64,000 bases of DNA from Bdellovibrio bacteriovorus (GCF_001592745.1 NZ_LUKD01000008.1:124001-188000); one strand, 5' to 3'. Shown: positions 24,834 through 34,734, counted from the first letter of the stretch. Translations and numbers: made by a program. The notes: generated by a model not told the origin, from the letters alone.

Positions 24834-25955
24834 GTGAAGATTTCTCCCGAAATTCTAAACCTGGTTCCCTATAAACCTGGCAAGCCGATTTCAGAAACGC
24901 AACGCGAATACGGTTTAACGACAGTTTATAAACTGGCAAGTAACGAAAATCCCCTGGGTCCCAGCCCTAAAGCCATGGAAGCGGTTAAAAGAGCTCTGGA
25001 TCATCAAAATCTTTACCCAGATCCTTCTCACTATGAGCTATTGCAAACGCTTTCTAAAGAGTGGGGAGTTCCAACCAAACAATTGGCGATTGGCAACGGA
25101 AGTGATGAACTCATTGATCTATTAACTCGCATTTACTGTGAGCCCCAGGATGGCGTTTTGACGTCCGTAGCGGCTTTTAATGCTTACGAAGTCAGTGCTC
25201 CGGCCAACCGAGCGGTGATTCGTAAAGTTCCAATGAAAGAGGGCTATCGCTTTGATTTAGCAGCGATTGCTGAACATTTCTTCGCTCATCCTGAGCAAAA
25301 TATTCGCCTTATCTTCGTTTCAAATCCGAACAATCCCACGGGAACTTATGCTCCCAAACAAGAGGTCGAAGCCTTCTTGGAAAAACTGGGCAATCGCGAT
25401 GATGTGATGATTATTTTTGACGAGGCTTATAACGAGTTTGTTCGTGCCTCTGATTATGTGTCTGCTCAAAAATACATCAGCACATATAAAAACCTGATCG
25501 TGCTACGTACTTTCTCTAAAATCTATGGTTTGGCGGGATTCCGCATTGGCGCCATGGTGGCTCCTCCGGAGGTTGTGGAGGTCTTTAACCGTGTGCGCAA
25601 ACCGTTTAATGTCAACGATTTAGCGCAGGTCGCGGCAAATGCGGCTCTGCAAGATAAAGAATTTATTGAGCGTTCGCAGCAGATTTGCTGGAAAGGGCTT
25701 GATTACTTCTATAAGAAGTTAGAAGAATTAGGCCTGCCTTACATTCCATCTCAAGGGAACTTTGTCATGTTTGACACCCTTCGCGACGCCGCCAAGGTGA
25801 ATGAAGCCTTGTTACGTCGTGGAATTATTATGAGACCGCTATTGAACTACGGGTTCAAGACGCATCTGCGTTTGAGTGTAGGCCTTGATCATGAAAACCA
25901 AGCGGCGATTGCAGCCTTGGCAGAAGTGCTCAAAGAAATACCGGCGCTGTCGTAA
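24834..25955 (+). CDS. hisC: Histidinol-phosphate aminotransferase
   Basis: 373 residues from a GTG at 24834, chosen for AAAGGA 7 bases upstream. Class I/II aminotransferase: start YKPGKPI, LASNENPLGPSP, YPDPSHYEL, SNPNNPTGT, FDEAYNEF, and PLP Lys229 in RTFSKIYGLAGFRIG. In the histidine pathway it makes L-histidinol phosphate; proteins of this group may also handle aromatic amino acids. cmk follows 24 bases downstream and shares the transcript. No other his genes are seen here. Confidence 0.93.
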   Translation: MKISPEILNLVPYKPGKPISETQREYGLTTVYKLASNENPLGPSPKAMEAVKRALDHQNLYPDPSHYELLQTLSKEWGVPTKQLAIGNGSDELIDLLTRIYCEPQDGVLTSVAAFNAYEVSAPANRAVIRKVPMKEGYRFDLAAIAEHFFAHPEQNIRLIFVSNPNNPTGTYAPKQEVEAFLEKLGNRDDVMIIFDEAYNEFVRASDYVSAQKYISTYKNLIVLRTFSKIYGLAGFRIGAMVAPPEVVEVFNRVRKPFNVNDLAQVAANAALQDKEFIERSQQICWKGLDYFYKKLEELGLPYIPSQGNFVMFDTLRDAAKVNEALLRRGIIMRPLLNYGFKTHLRLSVGLDHENQAAIAALAEVLKEIPALS

Positions 25956-25979
25956 GACAACGCCCTAGTTGGAGAGTAA

Positions 25980-26633
25980 ATGGGAATGGTTATTACGATT
26001 GATGGCCCTGCGGCCTCTGGGAAATCTTCTGTGAGTAGAGAACTTGCTCGTCGTTTGGGCTGGCAATGGGTTTCTACCGGAGCTTTCTATCGTGGTTTGG
26101 CCTTCGCCGCTCTTCAATTGCAAATCGATCTTGATGACGTGAAGTCATTAACAGACCTTACGCACAATCCGGTATGGAGCGTGCGTATGGAGCATGATCG
26201 CACGAAAGTTTTCTTCAAAGACCAAGATGTCACTGATTTGATTGCTCACGAAGACGTTGGTAATTTCGCCAGCAAAGTCAGCCACTATCCCGAAGTACGC
26301 AAAGCTCTTTTGGAAGCACAAAGAAACTGCAGCAGTGGCCCCCAAGGTTTGGTTGCTGAAGGCCGTGACTGTGGAACTGTGGTATTCCCTCAAGCAGAGG
26401 CCAAGGTTTATCTGACAGCGAACAGTGAACACCGTGCCGCTCGCCGAGCGGCGGAGTTAGGGCTGGATCAAGACGATATGGTCAAAGCTCAACAACAGCG
26501 TGACCACCAAGACTCCACTCGCAAAGTGGCGCCGATGACAGTTCCGGATGATGCCTTGGTAGTCGACACAACAGCCCTGAATCTTGAACAGGTCGTCGAT
26601 AAAGTCGTTGAATACGTCAAAAATAAAATTTAA
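25980..26633 (+). CDS. cmk: Cytidylate kinase
   Basis: 217 residues. P-loop IDGPAASGKSSVSREL, STGAFYRG, EGRDCGTVVFPQA and AARRAAEL ... QQQRDHQDSTR are the CMP-kinase motifs; transfers phosphate from ATP to CMP/dCMP. GGAG 6 bases before the ATG. Second gene after hisC. In many bacteria cmk directly precedes rpsA; here rpsA is 14 kb away. Confidence 0.95.
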   Translation: MGMVITIDGPAASGKSSVSRELARRLGWQWVSTGAFYRGLAFAALQLQIDLDDVKSLTDLTHNPVWSVRMEHDRTKVFFKDQDVTDLIAHEDVGNFASKVSHYPEVRKALLEAQRNCSSGPQGLVAEGRDCGTVVFPQAEAKVYLTANSEHRAARRAAELGLDQDDMVKAQQQRDHQDSTRKVAPMTVPDDALVVDTTALNLEQVVDKVVEYVKNKI

Positions 26634-26659
26634 CCAAAGATGATAGGGGAGTTCTGGCT

Positions 26660-27031
26660 TTAGCGATGGCAGGATTCTAAAAGAATTTTTTTGCCGTTAG
26701 CCGGACCTTGCATCACCGTGTAATCGGTGAAAATACCGCGGCCCGTTTTGTAATTCACTTCCAGGGACTGTTTCGCCGTGATCATGCCCATTCTTTTCTT
26801 GCTGCCCACAATGTGAAGACCATCGCCGTCATTCTTCAGCAATTGATTCTCATGATGAATAGCAATAACGGTCGCGCTTTCATTTTTCTGCGCGGATTCA
26901 ACAGCGATGTCACCAAAATCTGTTAAAGCAATATTGTAGTCGCGACAGCTTACCACGATTTCATTGGCTGCAGAGGCCGCACCGGCAAATGACATCATCA
27001 CGATGAATAGACTGAGTGTTTTAAGTGTCAT
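26660..27031 (-). CDS. Small secreted protein of unknown function
   Basis: 123 residues; GGAGGCCCT before the ATG. Signal peptide 1-21 (MMSFAGAASAANE). The mature part is beta-rich with two cysteines (VVSCRDYN near the start, LESCHR at the end) that could form a disulfide joining the termini. No family recognised. Single gene between cmk (convergent) and a divergent HAD gene. Confidence 0.7.
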   Translation of the reverse strand: MTLKTLSLFIVMMSFAGAASAANEIVVSCRDYNIALTDFGDIAVESAQKNESATVIAIHHENQLLKNDGDGLHIVGSKKRMGMITAKQSLEVNYKTGRGIFTDYTVMQGPANGKKILLESCHR

Positions 27032-27227
27032 AGGGCCTCCAAAAGACTGTGCTTTCCACTATACAAGCTCTGTGCCCTGTCAGCTCGCGTATACACGTCA
27101 TTCATCGCGAAAGTGACGCCCAAGGCCTGCACACCCGTGAAAAAAACTCAAAAACCCTTTCTGTTTTTAGTCAGGGTCGAGCCAAGAGTTTTGGAATTTA
27201 AACGAGCTTCTTTTCTAATAGAAATCT

Positions 27228-27914
27228 ATGAAAACACTTGGCGGAATTATTTTAGATGTGGATGGAACTTTGATTGATAGCAATCACGCCCATGCCGAGG
27301 CTTGGGTTCGGGCTTTAGGAGAGTACGGTATTATCACAACCTACGCCGAAGTCCGCGAAAAAATTGGAATGGGTGGAGACAACCTTTTGCCTGCGGTCAG
27401 CGACATTGAAGAAGACAGCGAAAAAGGAAAAAAGATTTCTCGCCGACGCGCTGAAATTTTTCAGATCGAATATTTACCTTACCTAAAACCTTTCAAAAAA
27501 ACGCGACAGTTGATTCAATTCTTTCAGCAAGAAGGAGTGAAGATGGTCGTGGCGAGTTCTTCTTCAAAAGAGGATTTGCAAGGTCTGTTAAAGATGGCTC
27601 ATGTCGATGATCTTTTGCCGTTAAGAACATCGAAAGACGATGTGGAAGTTTCCAAACCCGCCCCAGACATTATTCAGGCGGCGTTAAAGAAGCTGCAAAT
27701 ACCTGCCGCGAATGCGGTGATGTTAGGGGATACACCTTATGATATTATGGCCGCAAAAAAAGCGGGAGTGGAAACCATCGCTTTAACCTGTGGCGGATGG
27801 AGTGCAAAGGATCTTTCCGGAGCGGTCGCAATTTATCGAGACCCCGAAGATTTGCTCCGTCACCTAGAAAAAAATGGCCGTTCTGAAATCACGAGTGATT
27901 CAAAACTTCGTTAA
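27228..27914 (+). CDS. HAD-superfamily phosphatase (beta-phosphoglucomutase-like group)
   Basis: 228 residues. HAD motifs: I ILDVDGTLIDS (nucleophile and acid/base Asp), II VVASSSS, III VSKPAPDI (Lys), IV MLGDTPYDIMAAKKAG. A helical C1 cap (~18-85) puts it in subfamily I with phosphoglycolate phosphatase and beta-phosphoglucomutase; the substrate is unknown. Its last 26 bases overlap the end of the convergent sensor kinase gene. Confidence 0.88.
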   Translation: MKTLGGIILDVDGTLIDSNHAHAEAWVRALGEYGIITTYAEVREKIGMGGDNLLPAVSDIEEDSEKGKKISRRRAEIFQIEYLPYLKPFKKTRQLIQFFQQEGVKMVVASSSSKEDLQGLLKMAHVDDLLPLRTSKDDVEVSKPAPDIIQAALKKLQIPAANAVMLGDTPYDIMAAKKAGVETIALTCGGWSAKDLSGAVAIYRDPEDLLRHLEKNGRSEITSDSKLR

Positions 27915-30276
27915 TTTTATGCAAAAGGGCTGCGCGATTCACGGGCTTCGTTAAGTGAGCATCACAGCCGGCAGCTATCGAGTTGTCGATCTCTTCAGGC
28001 AGCGCGTGCGCCGTCAGTGCGATGATGGGTTTTTTATAACCTTGAGCTCTTAATCGGCGCGTGGCCTCCAGGCCATCTAAACCCGGCATTTGCACGTCCA
28101 TCAGAATGACGTCGAAATCATCTTGAAAAGCTTTATCAATGACCTCATAGCCATTCACCGCAGAGTCCACGCGGAAGTGACTGTTTTTAAGAAAGTGCCG
28201 GATCAGCAGCTCATTGTCTGGCATGTCTTCGGCAAGCAGAATGCTTTTTTCATGCCCATCGACAGTGATGGAAGGATCTGGAACCTCTGTTTTTTTCTTT
28301 TCAGCTTCTTTAATTCCCTGCAAATGATCTTCATCTTCCGATGTGATGCTCAAAAGGAAAGTACTTCCTTTACCCAACTCGCTTTTTTCTAAAATCAGAT
28401 CGCCCCCCAAAGACTTTGCAATGTGGCGAGACAAAATCAGCCCTAATCCCGTGCCGCCAAACTTTCTGGCAATAGAGCTGTCCGCCTGACTGAAAGGTTG
28501 AAAGAGTTTGCTTTGGCCTTCACCTGAGATGCCGATACCCGTGTCTTCCACTTCGACATAAAGGACGTTCTTGTCATAGATGTGTTCAGCTCGTAAACGC
28601 AAAGTGATGATACCTTTTTCAGAAAACTTGATGGCATTTCCTATCAGATTGACGAGTATTTGACGCAGGCGCAGTTGATCGGAACAAATCTTCTTCGGCA
28701 AAGTGCTTTGCTTGATAACGTGAATCTGAATTTTCTTTTGTTCTGCGAGCAGACGTAAAGAGCTGACAACCTCATCAATAAGTTCCGTAAAACTGAATGC
28801 CGATTTTTCGATGGGGACTTTGCCGGCTTCAAACTTCGAAAGATCTAAAATGTCATCAATCAGACGCAATAGCTGGCTGCCATTGGCCTGGATGCGCGAC
28901 AGATGTTCTTTTTGTTCATCGTTAAGGGGTTCTGTGGAAAGCAGATCCGCAAAGCCTAGAATTGCGTTCATGGGCGTACGGATTTCGTGACTCATGTTTG
29001 CCAGAAACTGCATCTTAGCTTGAGTCGCGGCCTGGGCCACTTCTTTCGCCTTCTTTTCTCTTTCAAAGGACCTGTTTAACTCTGCGGTTCGATCTGCCAC
29101 TCTCTGCTCAAGTTCAACCCGCGCTTGAATCAGCTCCTCCTCGATCGCCTTGCGATCCGTAATGTCCTGAGTCGTTCCGAGCATGCGAACCACGTTTCCT
29201 TCATTGTCTAAGAGCACTCGTCCACGACTTTGCACAAATCGAAAGACGCCTTTAGCGGGAATGATTTTGTAATCGATATTCAAATAAGATTTATGAATCA
29301 AAGATTCTTTAAAGGCCACCTCAACGCGATGGCGATCTTCGGGGCTGACCAGCCGAAATACATTGTGAATGTTCACGGTCGTGTTCATCTTTTCCATTGA
29401 AAGTATGGCATACATTTCATCGGACAAAGAGACAGTATTGTCGATTGTGTTCCACTCCCAACTTCCTACGTGGGCGATCGCTTGAGCTTCGCGCAATTGA
29501 GCTTCCCGCGTGCGAATGACTTCGTCTGCTTCTTGCTCGCGGCGAACCAAAATGCGATCAAAGATCGAGCCTGTCAGTGCGACAATAAGAATCATGCACG
29601 TCAATCCGCCCACAACATATGCCAAAGTGTTCGTGCCCAGCACAGCGCCCGCAAACGAAGGATAGTCATGTAAGTGCTCAAAGGTGGCGGCCTTCATACC
29701 GACATAGTGCATGCCAGAAACCGCAGCCCCCATCAACAGACTGGCAAAGACGTGAAGAGCGAAAGGATTTTTGGAAGTTCTAAATTGAAGCGAGACTCCC
29801 AATGCGGCGAAAGAGGCGAACGCGGCGATAGCAACGGACCAGGCCACCAACTTATAGTCCCAAATAATTCTTGCAGGCATACGCATGGAAGCCATGCCTA
29901 TATAGTGCATACCCGCGATGGCAATGGCCATCACCATTCCGCCTAAAATAATGGAATAGATAGGAACCTTTTTGCGACTGACGATGAAAAAAGCTAAACC
30001 CGAAGCACCGATCGCCACCACTATGGAAAGAATTGAAAGCCACACATCATAAGCCATTTCCATCCCGGGCATTTTCAAAGCCAGCATTCCGATAAAATGC
30101 ATGCTCCAGATGCCTATGCCCATGACGATAGCGCCGATGGTAAGCCAATAAAGACTTGAGCGACCTAAGGTCTGTTGAATACGTAGAATAATATCCAAGG
30201 CCACATACGACGCCATCGTGGCGACGACGATAGAGAGAGCGATAAGGCCTGGACTCCAGACGGTTTGCATTTCCAT
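27889..30276 (-). CDS. MHYT-PAS hybrid sensor histidine kinase with receiver domain
   Basis: 795 residues. Residues 1-245 are membrane-bound with three MHYT-type motifs (SMHFIGM at 59, GMHYIGM at 123, GMHYVGM at 189), proposed in the family to bind copper and sense O2, CO or NO. Then a PAS domain (~270-375), coiled coil, HisKA (NMSHEIRTPMNAILGFADLL), HATPase (GNAIKFSEKG, DTGIGISGEGQ, GTGLGLILSRHI) and a C-terminal receiver with the phospho-Asp in ILMDVQMPG and Lys in LTKPVNR. It is divergent from the nitrite reductase gene 187 bases away, so gas/redox sensing for that block is plausible but unproven. No separate response regulator is adjacent. Confidence 0.9.
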   Translation of the reverse strand: MEMQTVWSPGLIALSIVVATMASYVALDIILRIQQTLGRSSLYWLTIGAIVMGIGIWSMHFIGMLALKMPGMEMAYDVWLSILSIVVAIGASGLAFFIVSRKKVPIYSIILGGMVMAIAIAGMHYIGMASMRMPARIIWDYKLVAWSVAIAAFASFAALGVSLQFRTSKNPFALHVFASLLMGAAVSGMHYVGMKAATFEHLHDYPSFAGAVLGTNTLAYVVGGLTCMILIVALTGSIFDRILVRREQEADEVIRTREAQLREAQAIAHVGSWEWNTIDNTVSLSDEMYAILSMEKMNTTVNIHNVFRLVSPEDRHRVEVAFKESLIHKSYLNIDYKIIPAKGVFRFVQSRGRVLLDNEGNVVRMLGTTQDITDRKAIEEELIQARVELEQRVADRTAELNRSFEREKKAKEVAQAATQAKMQFLANMSHEIRTPMNAILGFADLLSTEPLNDEQKEHLSRIQANGSQLLRLIDDILDLSKFEAGKVPIEKSAFSFTELIDEVVSSLRLLAEQKKIQIHVIKQSTLPKKICSDQLRLRQILVNLIGNAIKFSEKGIITLRLRAEHIYDKNVLYVEVEDTGIGISGEGQSKLFQPFSQADSSIARKFGGTGLGLILSRHIAKSLGGDLILEKSELGKGSTFLLSITSEDEDHLQGIKEAEKKKTEVPDPSITVDGHEKSILLAEDMPDNELLIRHFLKNSHFRVDSAVNGYEVIDKAFQDDFDVILMDVQMPGLDGLEATRRLRAQGYKKPIIALTAHALPEEIDNSIAAGCDAHLTKPVNRAALLHKINEVLNHS

Positions 30277-30402
30277 ACACTCATATTAGCACTCATAAAA
30301 AAACGAGTTAGTGTTTTGTCTTATCACCCTTCGGTTTGTGCCAAAGAGCAATTATGAGAACAACCCTATTTGATACAGGAAGGAGGGTGGATCTTTAAAA
30401 AA

Positions 30403-30416
30403 TTGACTCGGATCAT
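30403..30416 (+). promoter_or_regulatory. FNR/DNR-like operator before nirK
   Basis: TTGACTCGGATCAT, a near match to TTGAT-N4-ATCAA. Its centre is 53.5 bases before the nirK ATG, the same distance as the perfect site before the DUF2249 gene. Confidence 0.55.
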
Positions 30417-30462
30417 TTTCTTATCGAATGACATAGCAGATGCTCCAGACAAGGAGTTATGT

Positions 30463-31872
30463 ATGTCATCACTGAAGACGTTCACAATTGGAACATTGGC
30501 GGTTCTAAGCCTCGCCGCTCAGGGGGCTTGGGCATCTGAAAACATCAAAGGGGAAGAAGTGGCCGTATTGACGGATGCGCCGGCGGTGCCACCACCCATT
30601 CAAAGAAAACACGCAACAAAAGTCATTGTTAACTTAGAGACTAAAGAAATAAAAATGAGACTGGCCGACGGAGTGGATTATACATTCTGGACATTCGGAG
30701 GCAAAGTTCCAGGTAAGTTCATTCGCATTCGTGAAGGGGACCATGTGGAGTTTCACCTGCACAATCATCCTTCCAGTAAATTACCCCATAATATCGATTT
30801 GCATGCGGTGACAGGGCAAGGTGGTGGAGCAGAGGGAAGTTTCACAGCTCCCGGTCACAGCTCGACTTTCAGCTTTAAGGCCTTGAATCCAGGCCTCTAT
30901 GTTTATCACTGTGCGACAGCGCCAGTGGGTATGCATATCGCTAACGGAATGTATGGATTGATCTTGGTAGAACCCAAAGAGGGTTTACCCAAAGTGGATC
31001 GCGAGTTTTACGTCATGCAAAGTGAGTTCTACACTAAAGGCAAATATGGATCACCAGGTTTGCAGCCTTTCAGCATGGCCAAAGCGGTGGAAGAAAAAGC
31101 CGACTACGTGGTCTTTAACGGCAGCGTGGGCGCTCTTGCCGGGGACAATGCGATGAAAGCTAAAACAGGCGAGACTGTACGTCTGTTTGTCGGTAATGGC
31201 GGTCCGAATCTGGTGTCTTCTTTCCACGTCATCGGCGAAATCTTCGACAAGGTTTATGTCGAAGGAGGTAAGCTGATCAATGAGAACGTGCAGACAACTT
31301 TGATTCCCGCTGGTGGTTCGGCCATCGTTGACTTTAAAATTCAAACTACAGGAACTTACATCCTCGTCGATCACTCGATTTTCAGAGCTTTCAACAAAGG
31401 AGCGTTGGGAATGTTGAAGGTCGAAGGAGATGCTGACAAAGACGTCTATTCTGGAAAAACTAAAGACGGAATTTACCTGCCTGAAGGCGGCGTCATCCAA
31501 GAGATCAGCACAAAAGAACCTAAGTTGATTCCCGCGAAAACTTTGGAAGACCGTATTGCTGCCGGCAAACGAATCTATGAGTCTTCATGCTTTGCCTGTC
31601 ACCAAACGAATGGACAAGGTTTGCCGGGCGCATTCCCTCCATTAGCAAAATCGGACTACCTCAATAACAACAAAGAAAAGGCGATCTCGGCCGTAGTGAA
31701 CGGACTTGAAGGAGAAATCAAGGTGAACGGCAAAGACTACAACTCTGTGATGCCGGCTCAGTTGTTGAGTGATGAAGAAGCAGCCAATGTTTTGACTTAC
31801 GTCTATAGCGTCTGGGGAAATTCGAAAAAATCGGTTTCTCCTCAAGAAGTGAAAGCTGCAAGAAAGAAATAG
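30463..31872 (+). CDS. nirK: Copper nitrite reductase (AniA-type NirK) fused to cytochrome c
   Basis: 469 residues from the ATG at 30463 (AAGGAG site). Signal peptide 1-24. Two cupredoxin domains reduce nitrite to NO: type-1 copper ligands His109, Cys150, His158 and Met163 (loop [18 protein letters not shown], as in Neisseria AniA); type-2 copper ligands His114, His149 and the His of VDHSIFRAF; catalytic Asp112 and the His of SSFHVIG. Residues ~365-469 form a cytochrome c with CFACH at 376-380 and axial Met430, giving a built-in electron donor. First gene of nirK-nirV-sco. Divergent from the MHYT kinase. Periplasmic. Confidence 0.95.
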   Translation: MSSLKTFTIGTLAVLSLAAQGAWASENIKGEEVAVLTDAPAVPPPIQRKHATKVIVNLETKEIKMRLADGVDYTFWTFGGKVPGKFIRIREGDHVEFHLHNHPSSKLPHNIDLHAVTGQGGGAEGSFTAPGHSSTFSFKALNPGLYVYHCATAPVGMHIANGMYGLILVEPKEGLPKVDREFYVMQSEFYTKGKYGSPGLQPFSMAKAVEEKADYVVFNGSVGALAGDNAMKAKTGETVRLFVGNGGPNLVSSFHVIGEIFDKVYVEGGKLINENVQTTLIPAGGSAIVDFKIQTTGTYILVDHSIFRAFNKGALGMLKVEGDADKDVYSGKTKDGIYLPEGGVIQEISTKEPKLIPAKTLEDRIAAGKRIYESSCFACHQTNGQGLPGAFPPLAKSDYLNNNKEKAISAVVNGLEGEIKVNGKDYNSVMPAQLLSDEEAANVLTYVYSVWGNSKKSVSPQEVKAARKK

Positions 31873-31879
31873 GTGTCTT

Positions 31880-32641
31880 ATGAAGCATTATCAAAGATGG
31901 ATCCTTGCCGGAATGATGATAGTGCTTCCTTGTCTAGCGAGAGCTACGGACAGAGTTCTTATACCCGCCGGCGAATTTAAAATGCCGGCGGTCTTAAGCA
32001 AAAAAAGTATTCCGGTAAAAGCGTTTTATCTAGATCGCGATCCCGTCACGAATAAAGAATTTCTGGAATTTATAAAACTGAATCCTGAATGGGCTAAATC
32101 AAAAACTAAAAGAATTTTTGCCGACAAAAACTATCTGAATCATTGGAGCCATGATTTTTCTTACGAGGATTCCCGTTATGACAAGATGCCGGTGGTTCAA
32201 GTGAGTTGGTACGCAGCCCGCAGTTATTGCTTTTGGAAGGGCGGAAGGCTGCCAACGATTGCAGAGTGGGAATATGTCGCTCTTTTTCCTTTTCCAGGTG
32301 GTCCTCCACTTCAAAGCTTAATTTTAGAGTGGTATGGCAAGTCGTCAGAGTGGCCACTCCCTGCTGTTATGAGCGGTCCCGCGAACTCAGCAGGTATTTA
32401 TGATTTACACGGACTTATCTGGGAGTGGGTCGAAGACTTTAACTCATCCCTTGTCACCGGTGAGTCCCGCGCGGATTCCGCTTTAGATAAGAATTTATTT
32501 TGTGGTGCCGGCAGTGCGGGCGCCGCAGATCCCTCAGACTATGCGGCCTTTATGCGCTATGCATTTCGCAGCAGCCTCAAGGCGGCCTATACAGTGCAGA
32601 ACCTGGGATTTCGTTGTGCCCAGGATAAGGAGCCATTATGA
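31880..32641 (+). CDS. nirV: SUMF1/formylglycine-enzyme-fold protein, NirV-like
   Basis: 253 residues. Signal peptide 1-22. The FGE-sulfatase fold is shown by VLIPAGEFKM, FYLDRDPVTNKEFLEFI, PVVQVSWYAARSYCFW, GGRLPTIAEWEYVA, IYDLHGLIWEWVEDF and LGFRCA. Proteins of this fold next to nirK are called NirV; a copper-centre or assembly role is suspected but not established. It starts 7 bases after nirK and overlaps the sco gene as ATGA, so it is part of the same operon. Confidence 0.82.
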   Translation: MKHYQRWILAGMMIVLPCLARATDRVLIPAGEFKMPAVLSKKSIPVKAFYLDRDPVTNKEFLEFIKLNPEWAKSKTKRIFADKNYLNHWSHDFSYEDSRYDKMPVVQVSWYAARSYCFWKGGRLPTIAEWEYVALFPFPGGPPLQSLILEWYGKSSEWPLPAVMSGPANSAGIYDLHGLIWEWVEDFNSSLVTGESRADSALDKNLFCGAGSAGAADPSDYAAFMRYAFRSSLKAAYTVQNLGFRCAQDKEPL

Positions 32642-33177
32642 AAAAATATATTTTACCTTTGCTACTCTTAGGGCTGTTGTCGGGAGCAGGTTTTCCCGAT
32701 GATTCCATCTACAACTTAAATTCCGCATTTCTCAATGAACAAGGCAAAAGTGTCTCGCTCACGGACTTGCAGGGAAGTCCGGTTGTGATCTCGATGGCCT
32801 ATACAGGGTGTGTCTACACCTGTCCGCTGATACTGGCACAAATGCAGAACATCGAGAAAGAAATGGATAAGCAAGGGCGCCCAGATGTTCGTTACCTGCT
32901 GATCAGTTTCGACCATGAACGCGATACGCCCGCGGTTCTGCAGAAATATCTAGCTGATAAAAAACTCAGTAAGAAATGGTCTTTATGGACAGCGAAGACA
33001 GATAAAGCCCCTCGTGAAGTCGCGAACGTCTTAGGCATTAAGTATAAAAAAATGGATGGAGGGGATTACGACCACTCATTCATTATTTCTGTATTGGATG
33101 ACAAAGGCAGAATTAAATTTCAACAAACAGGCGCTGACGGTAAACCTGAAGAAATGGTGCTGGCTCTGAAAAAGTAA
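32638..33177 (+). CDS. SCO1/SenC-type copper chaperone
   Basis: 179 residues with a signal sequence (~1-18). Thioredoxin fold with the copper-binding pair Cys58/Cys62 in TGCVYTCP and the conserved distal His in YDHSF. Sco proteins deliver copper to, or reduce thiols of, copper enzymes; here the likely client is NirK, encoded two genes upstream in the same operon. Overlaps nirV by four bases. Confidence 0.92.
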   Translation: MKKYILPLLLLGLLSGAGFPDDSIYNLNSAFLNEQGKSVSLTDLQGSPVVISMAYTGCVYTCPLILAQMQNIEKEMDKQGRPDVRYLLISFDHERDTPAVLQKYLADKKLSKKWSLWTAKTDKAPREVANVLGIKYKKMDGGDYDHSFIISVLDDKGRIKFQQTGADGKPEEMVLALKK

Positions 33178-33183
33178 AGAGTT

Positions 33184-33197
33184 TTGATCGTGATCAA
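33184..33197 (+). promoter_or_regulatory. Perfect FNR-type operator
   Basis: TTGATCGTGATCAA matches the FNR/DNR consensus TTGAT-N4-ATCAA at every position. Centre 53.5 bases upstream of the DUF2249 ATG, consistent with activation from about -41.5 and a ~12-base leader holding the AAGGAG site. Confidence 0.8.
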
Positions 33198-33243
33198 GGA
33201 AAGCAAGCTGTAAATGGGTTTAACTTAGAATCAAGGAGACATC

Positions 33244-33504
33244 ATGAAAGAGTTTGTAATTGAAGCCCAAAAAATTCCACCGCAACAACGTCACAGTCAC
33301 ATCTTTGAGACCTTTGATAATTTGGAGGCGGGTGAAAGTATACTGATCGTCAACAATCACGATCCCGTCCCTCTGTTACGTCAATTCGAAGAAAACCGCA
33401 AAGAACAGTTTCAACCTGAGTACTTAGAAAAAGGACCTGAGACATGGAAACTGCGTCTGACGAAACTTAAAAAAGAAGGCTGTTGCGGTTTCTGTGGCGG
33501 CTAA
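33244..33504 (+). CDS. DUF2249-domain protein
   Basis: 86 residues; AAGGAGACATC before the ATG. Matches DUF2249: IPPQQRHSHIFETFDNLEAGESILIVNNHDPVPLL-type core (conserved NDHDP-like segment) followed by a WKLRLTKL strand, here ending in a cysteine cluster CCGFCGG (80-86) that could bind metal. DUF2249 proteins are commonly found with hemerythrin, NnrS and denitrification genes; their role is unknown. Convergent with the hemerythrin gene, stops overlapping by 3 bases. Confidence 0.85.
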   Translation: MKEFVIEAQKIPPQQRHSHIFETFDNLEAGESILIVNNHDPVPLLRQFEENRKEQFQPEYLEKGPETWKLRLTKLKKEGCCGFCGG

Positions 33505-34016
33505 GACAAAAGTTTTTCACACAAAATAAAAAGGCATCCGTCTTCTTTAGCGATATGCAGCTTCAATAGACGGATGTACTCGTTTTTTAAAGAAGCGAAA
33601 AAATCTTGATACAGCTTTTCTTCGGGGCGGTTCTTCAAAAAAAGAAGGGCTTGCGCCAGTTCATCACTTAAAACATGTTCACCCATGGGCATGCTTAAAG
33701 GATTGTGCTCATTCAACCAATCAAACTGCGGATAGGCATGGGGACGAGGTAAACCCTGACTATAAGCCTGCTTCAAGAGTTCTTGCGCCGCAGACTTCGG
33801 ATTTAAGTCCAACTCCATGCCGCGAAAGTATGTGCACAAAGGACCGCCCTCTTGAAGGAGGGGATGGCTCGCAATCAAAGGAAAGAGCGCTTGTTCTTCT
33901 AAAGGGTGATGGATGTTTTCGACCAGTTTGATGATATCAAAAATATCTCTATCTTCAGAGATCATGTCCAGCAGCGTTTGATGCTGCTGACGAAGCTCTT
34001 CTAATATTTTTGCCAT
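33501..34016 (-). CDS. Hemerythrin-like (HHE) protein
   Basis: 171 residues; GGAGG 9 bases before the ATG at 34016. Four-helix iron-binding pattern: RQQHQTLL, ENIHHPLEEQALFPLI, GEHVLSDE and LKLHIAKEDGCLF supply His/Glu ligands for a di-iron site. Such proteins bind O2 or NO or take part in iron-sulfur repair. The first 62 bases overlap the end of the regulator gene, so the two are tightly co-expressed. The long insertion (~60-105) is unusual. Confidence 0.82.
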   Translation of the reverse strand: MAKILEELRQQHQTLLDMISEDRDIFDIIKLVENIHHPLEEQALFPLIASHPLLQEGGPLCTYFRGMELDLNPKSAAQELLKQAYSQGLPRPHAYPQFDWLNEHNPLSMPMGEHVLSDELAQALLFLKNRPEEKLYQDFFASLKNEYIRLLKLHIAKEDGCLFILCEKLLS

Positions 34017-34689
34017 GGCGAATGTCCTCCAGAATCTGCGGATTCAATATTTCAATGTGTCTATCATCAGTGCGGATCCAACCGTGTTTTGTCCACTGGC
34101 TAAGGATACGAATCACCGTCTCGCTTTGAGCTCCGATGCGTTCGGCGATATCTAAGCGGGTTAATGGAATTTGCAGACGATAGCTGCCTAAAAGATCTTG
34201 TTTCTTTAAAAGTCGTATTAAAAGGTCAGCAACTCGAGTGGGAGTCAATTGATGAGAGATACAAATGTCGTTTTGTAATTCCAAAAATCTTTCAGAAATC
34301 TGTCGGTTTACCACACCCCGAATTTCGGGCATTTTCTTTAGCAAATCGTTATATACTGAAAGTGGCATGCTTATAAAAGTGCAGTCTTCAATGCATTGAA
34401 CAGTCGCTGGATGCTGTGGAGTCGGCAAGCCCGCCATCGCTATTCCCAAATATTCTCCGCGAGCTAGAAAATTAAAAATCTTTCGTTCCGAAGTGGAAAC
34501 TGCATCATATACTCGCACCGAGCCGCACAGAAGAATGAAGATGTCGTTGATCTTGTCATTTTTGCGGTAAAGCACCTCGCGAGCAGAGTGGCGGACACAT
34601 CTCATGAACGAAGCCCATTGCTTCAATTCAAGTTCTGAGGCTTTATTGAATCCATCCAATGATTTTAAACGTCGGACTATCTCATCCAT
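33955..34689 (-). CDS. Crp/Fnr-family regulator (FNR/DNR-like)
   Basis: 244 residues from the ATG at 34689, chosen for GGGAG 5 bases upstream rather than the longer frame from 34758. Cyclic-nucleotide-fold sensor domain (~20-130), dimer helix, and a winged helix whose recognition helix reads GAQSETVIRIL, keeping the Glu and Arg that contact TTGAT half-sites. The cysteines (MRCV, LLCG, QCIEDC, DICIS) are not arranged as the N-terminal iron-sulfur set of FNR, so a DNR/NNR-like (NO or heme) signal is more likely. Two FNR-like boxes lie in its promoter region. The hemerythrin gene overlaps its end. Confidence 0.88.
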   Translation of the reverse strand: MDEIVRRLKSLDGFNKASELELKQWASFMRCVRHSAREVLYRKNDKINDIFILLCGSVRVYDAVSTSERKIFNFLARGEYLGIAMAGLPTPQHPATVQCIEDCTFISMPLSVYNDLLKKMPEIRGVVNRQISERFLELQNDICISHQLTPTRVADLLIRLLKKQDLLGSYRLQIPLTRLDIAERIGAQSETVIRILSQWTKHGWIRTDDRHIEILNPQILEDIRHGKNIRRASSAASNAAGHDL

Positions 34690-34734
34690 AGTGTCTCCCT
34701 GTATTAAGGCTGACATTGATGTCCTGCTAACAAC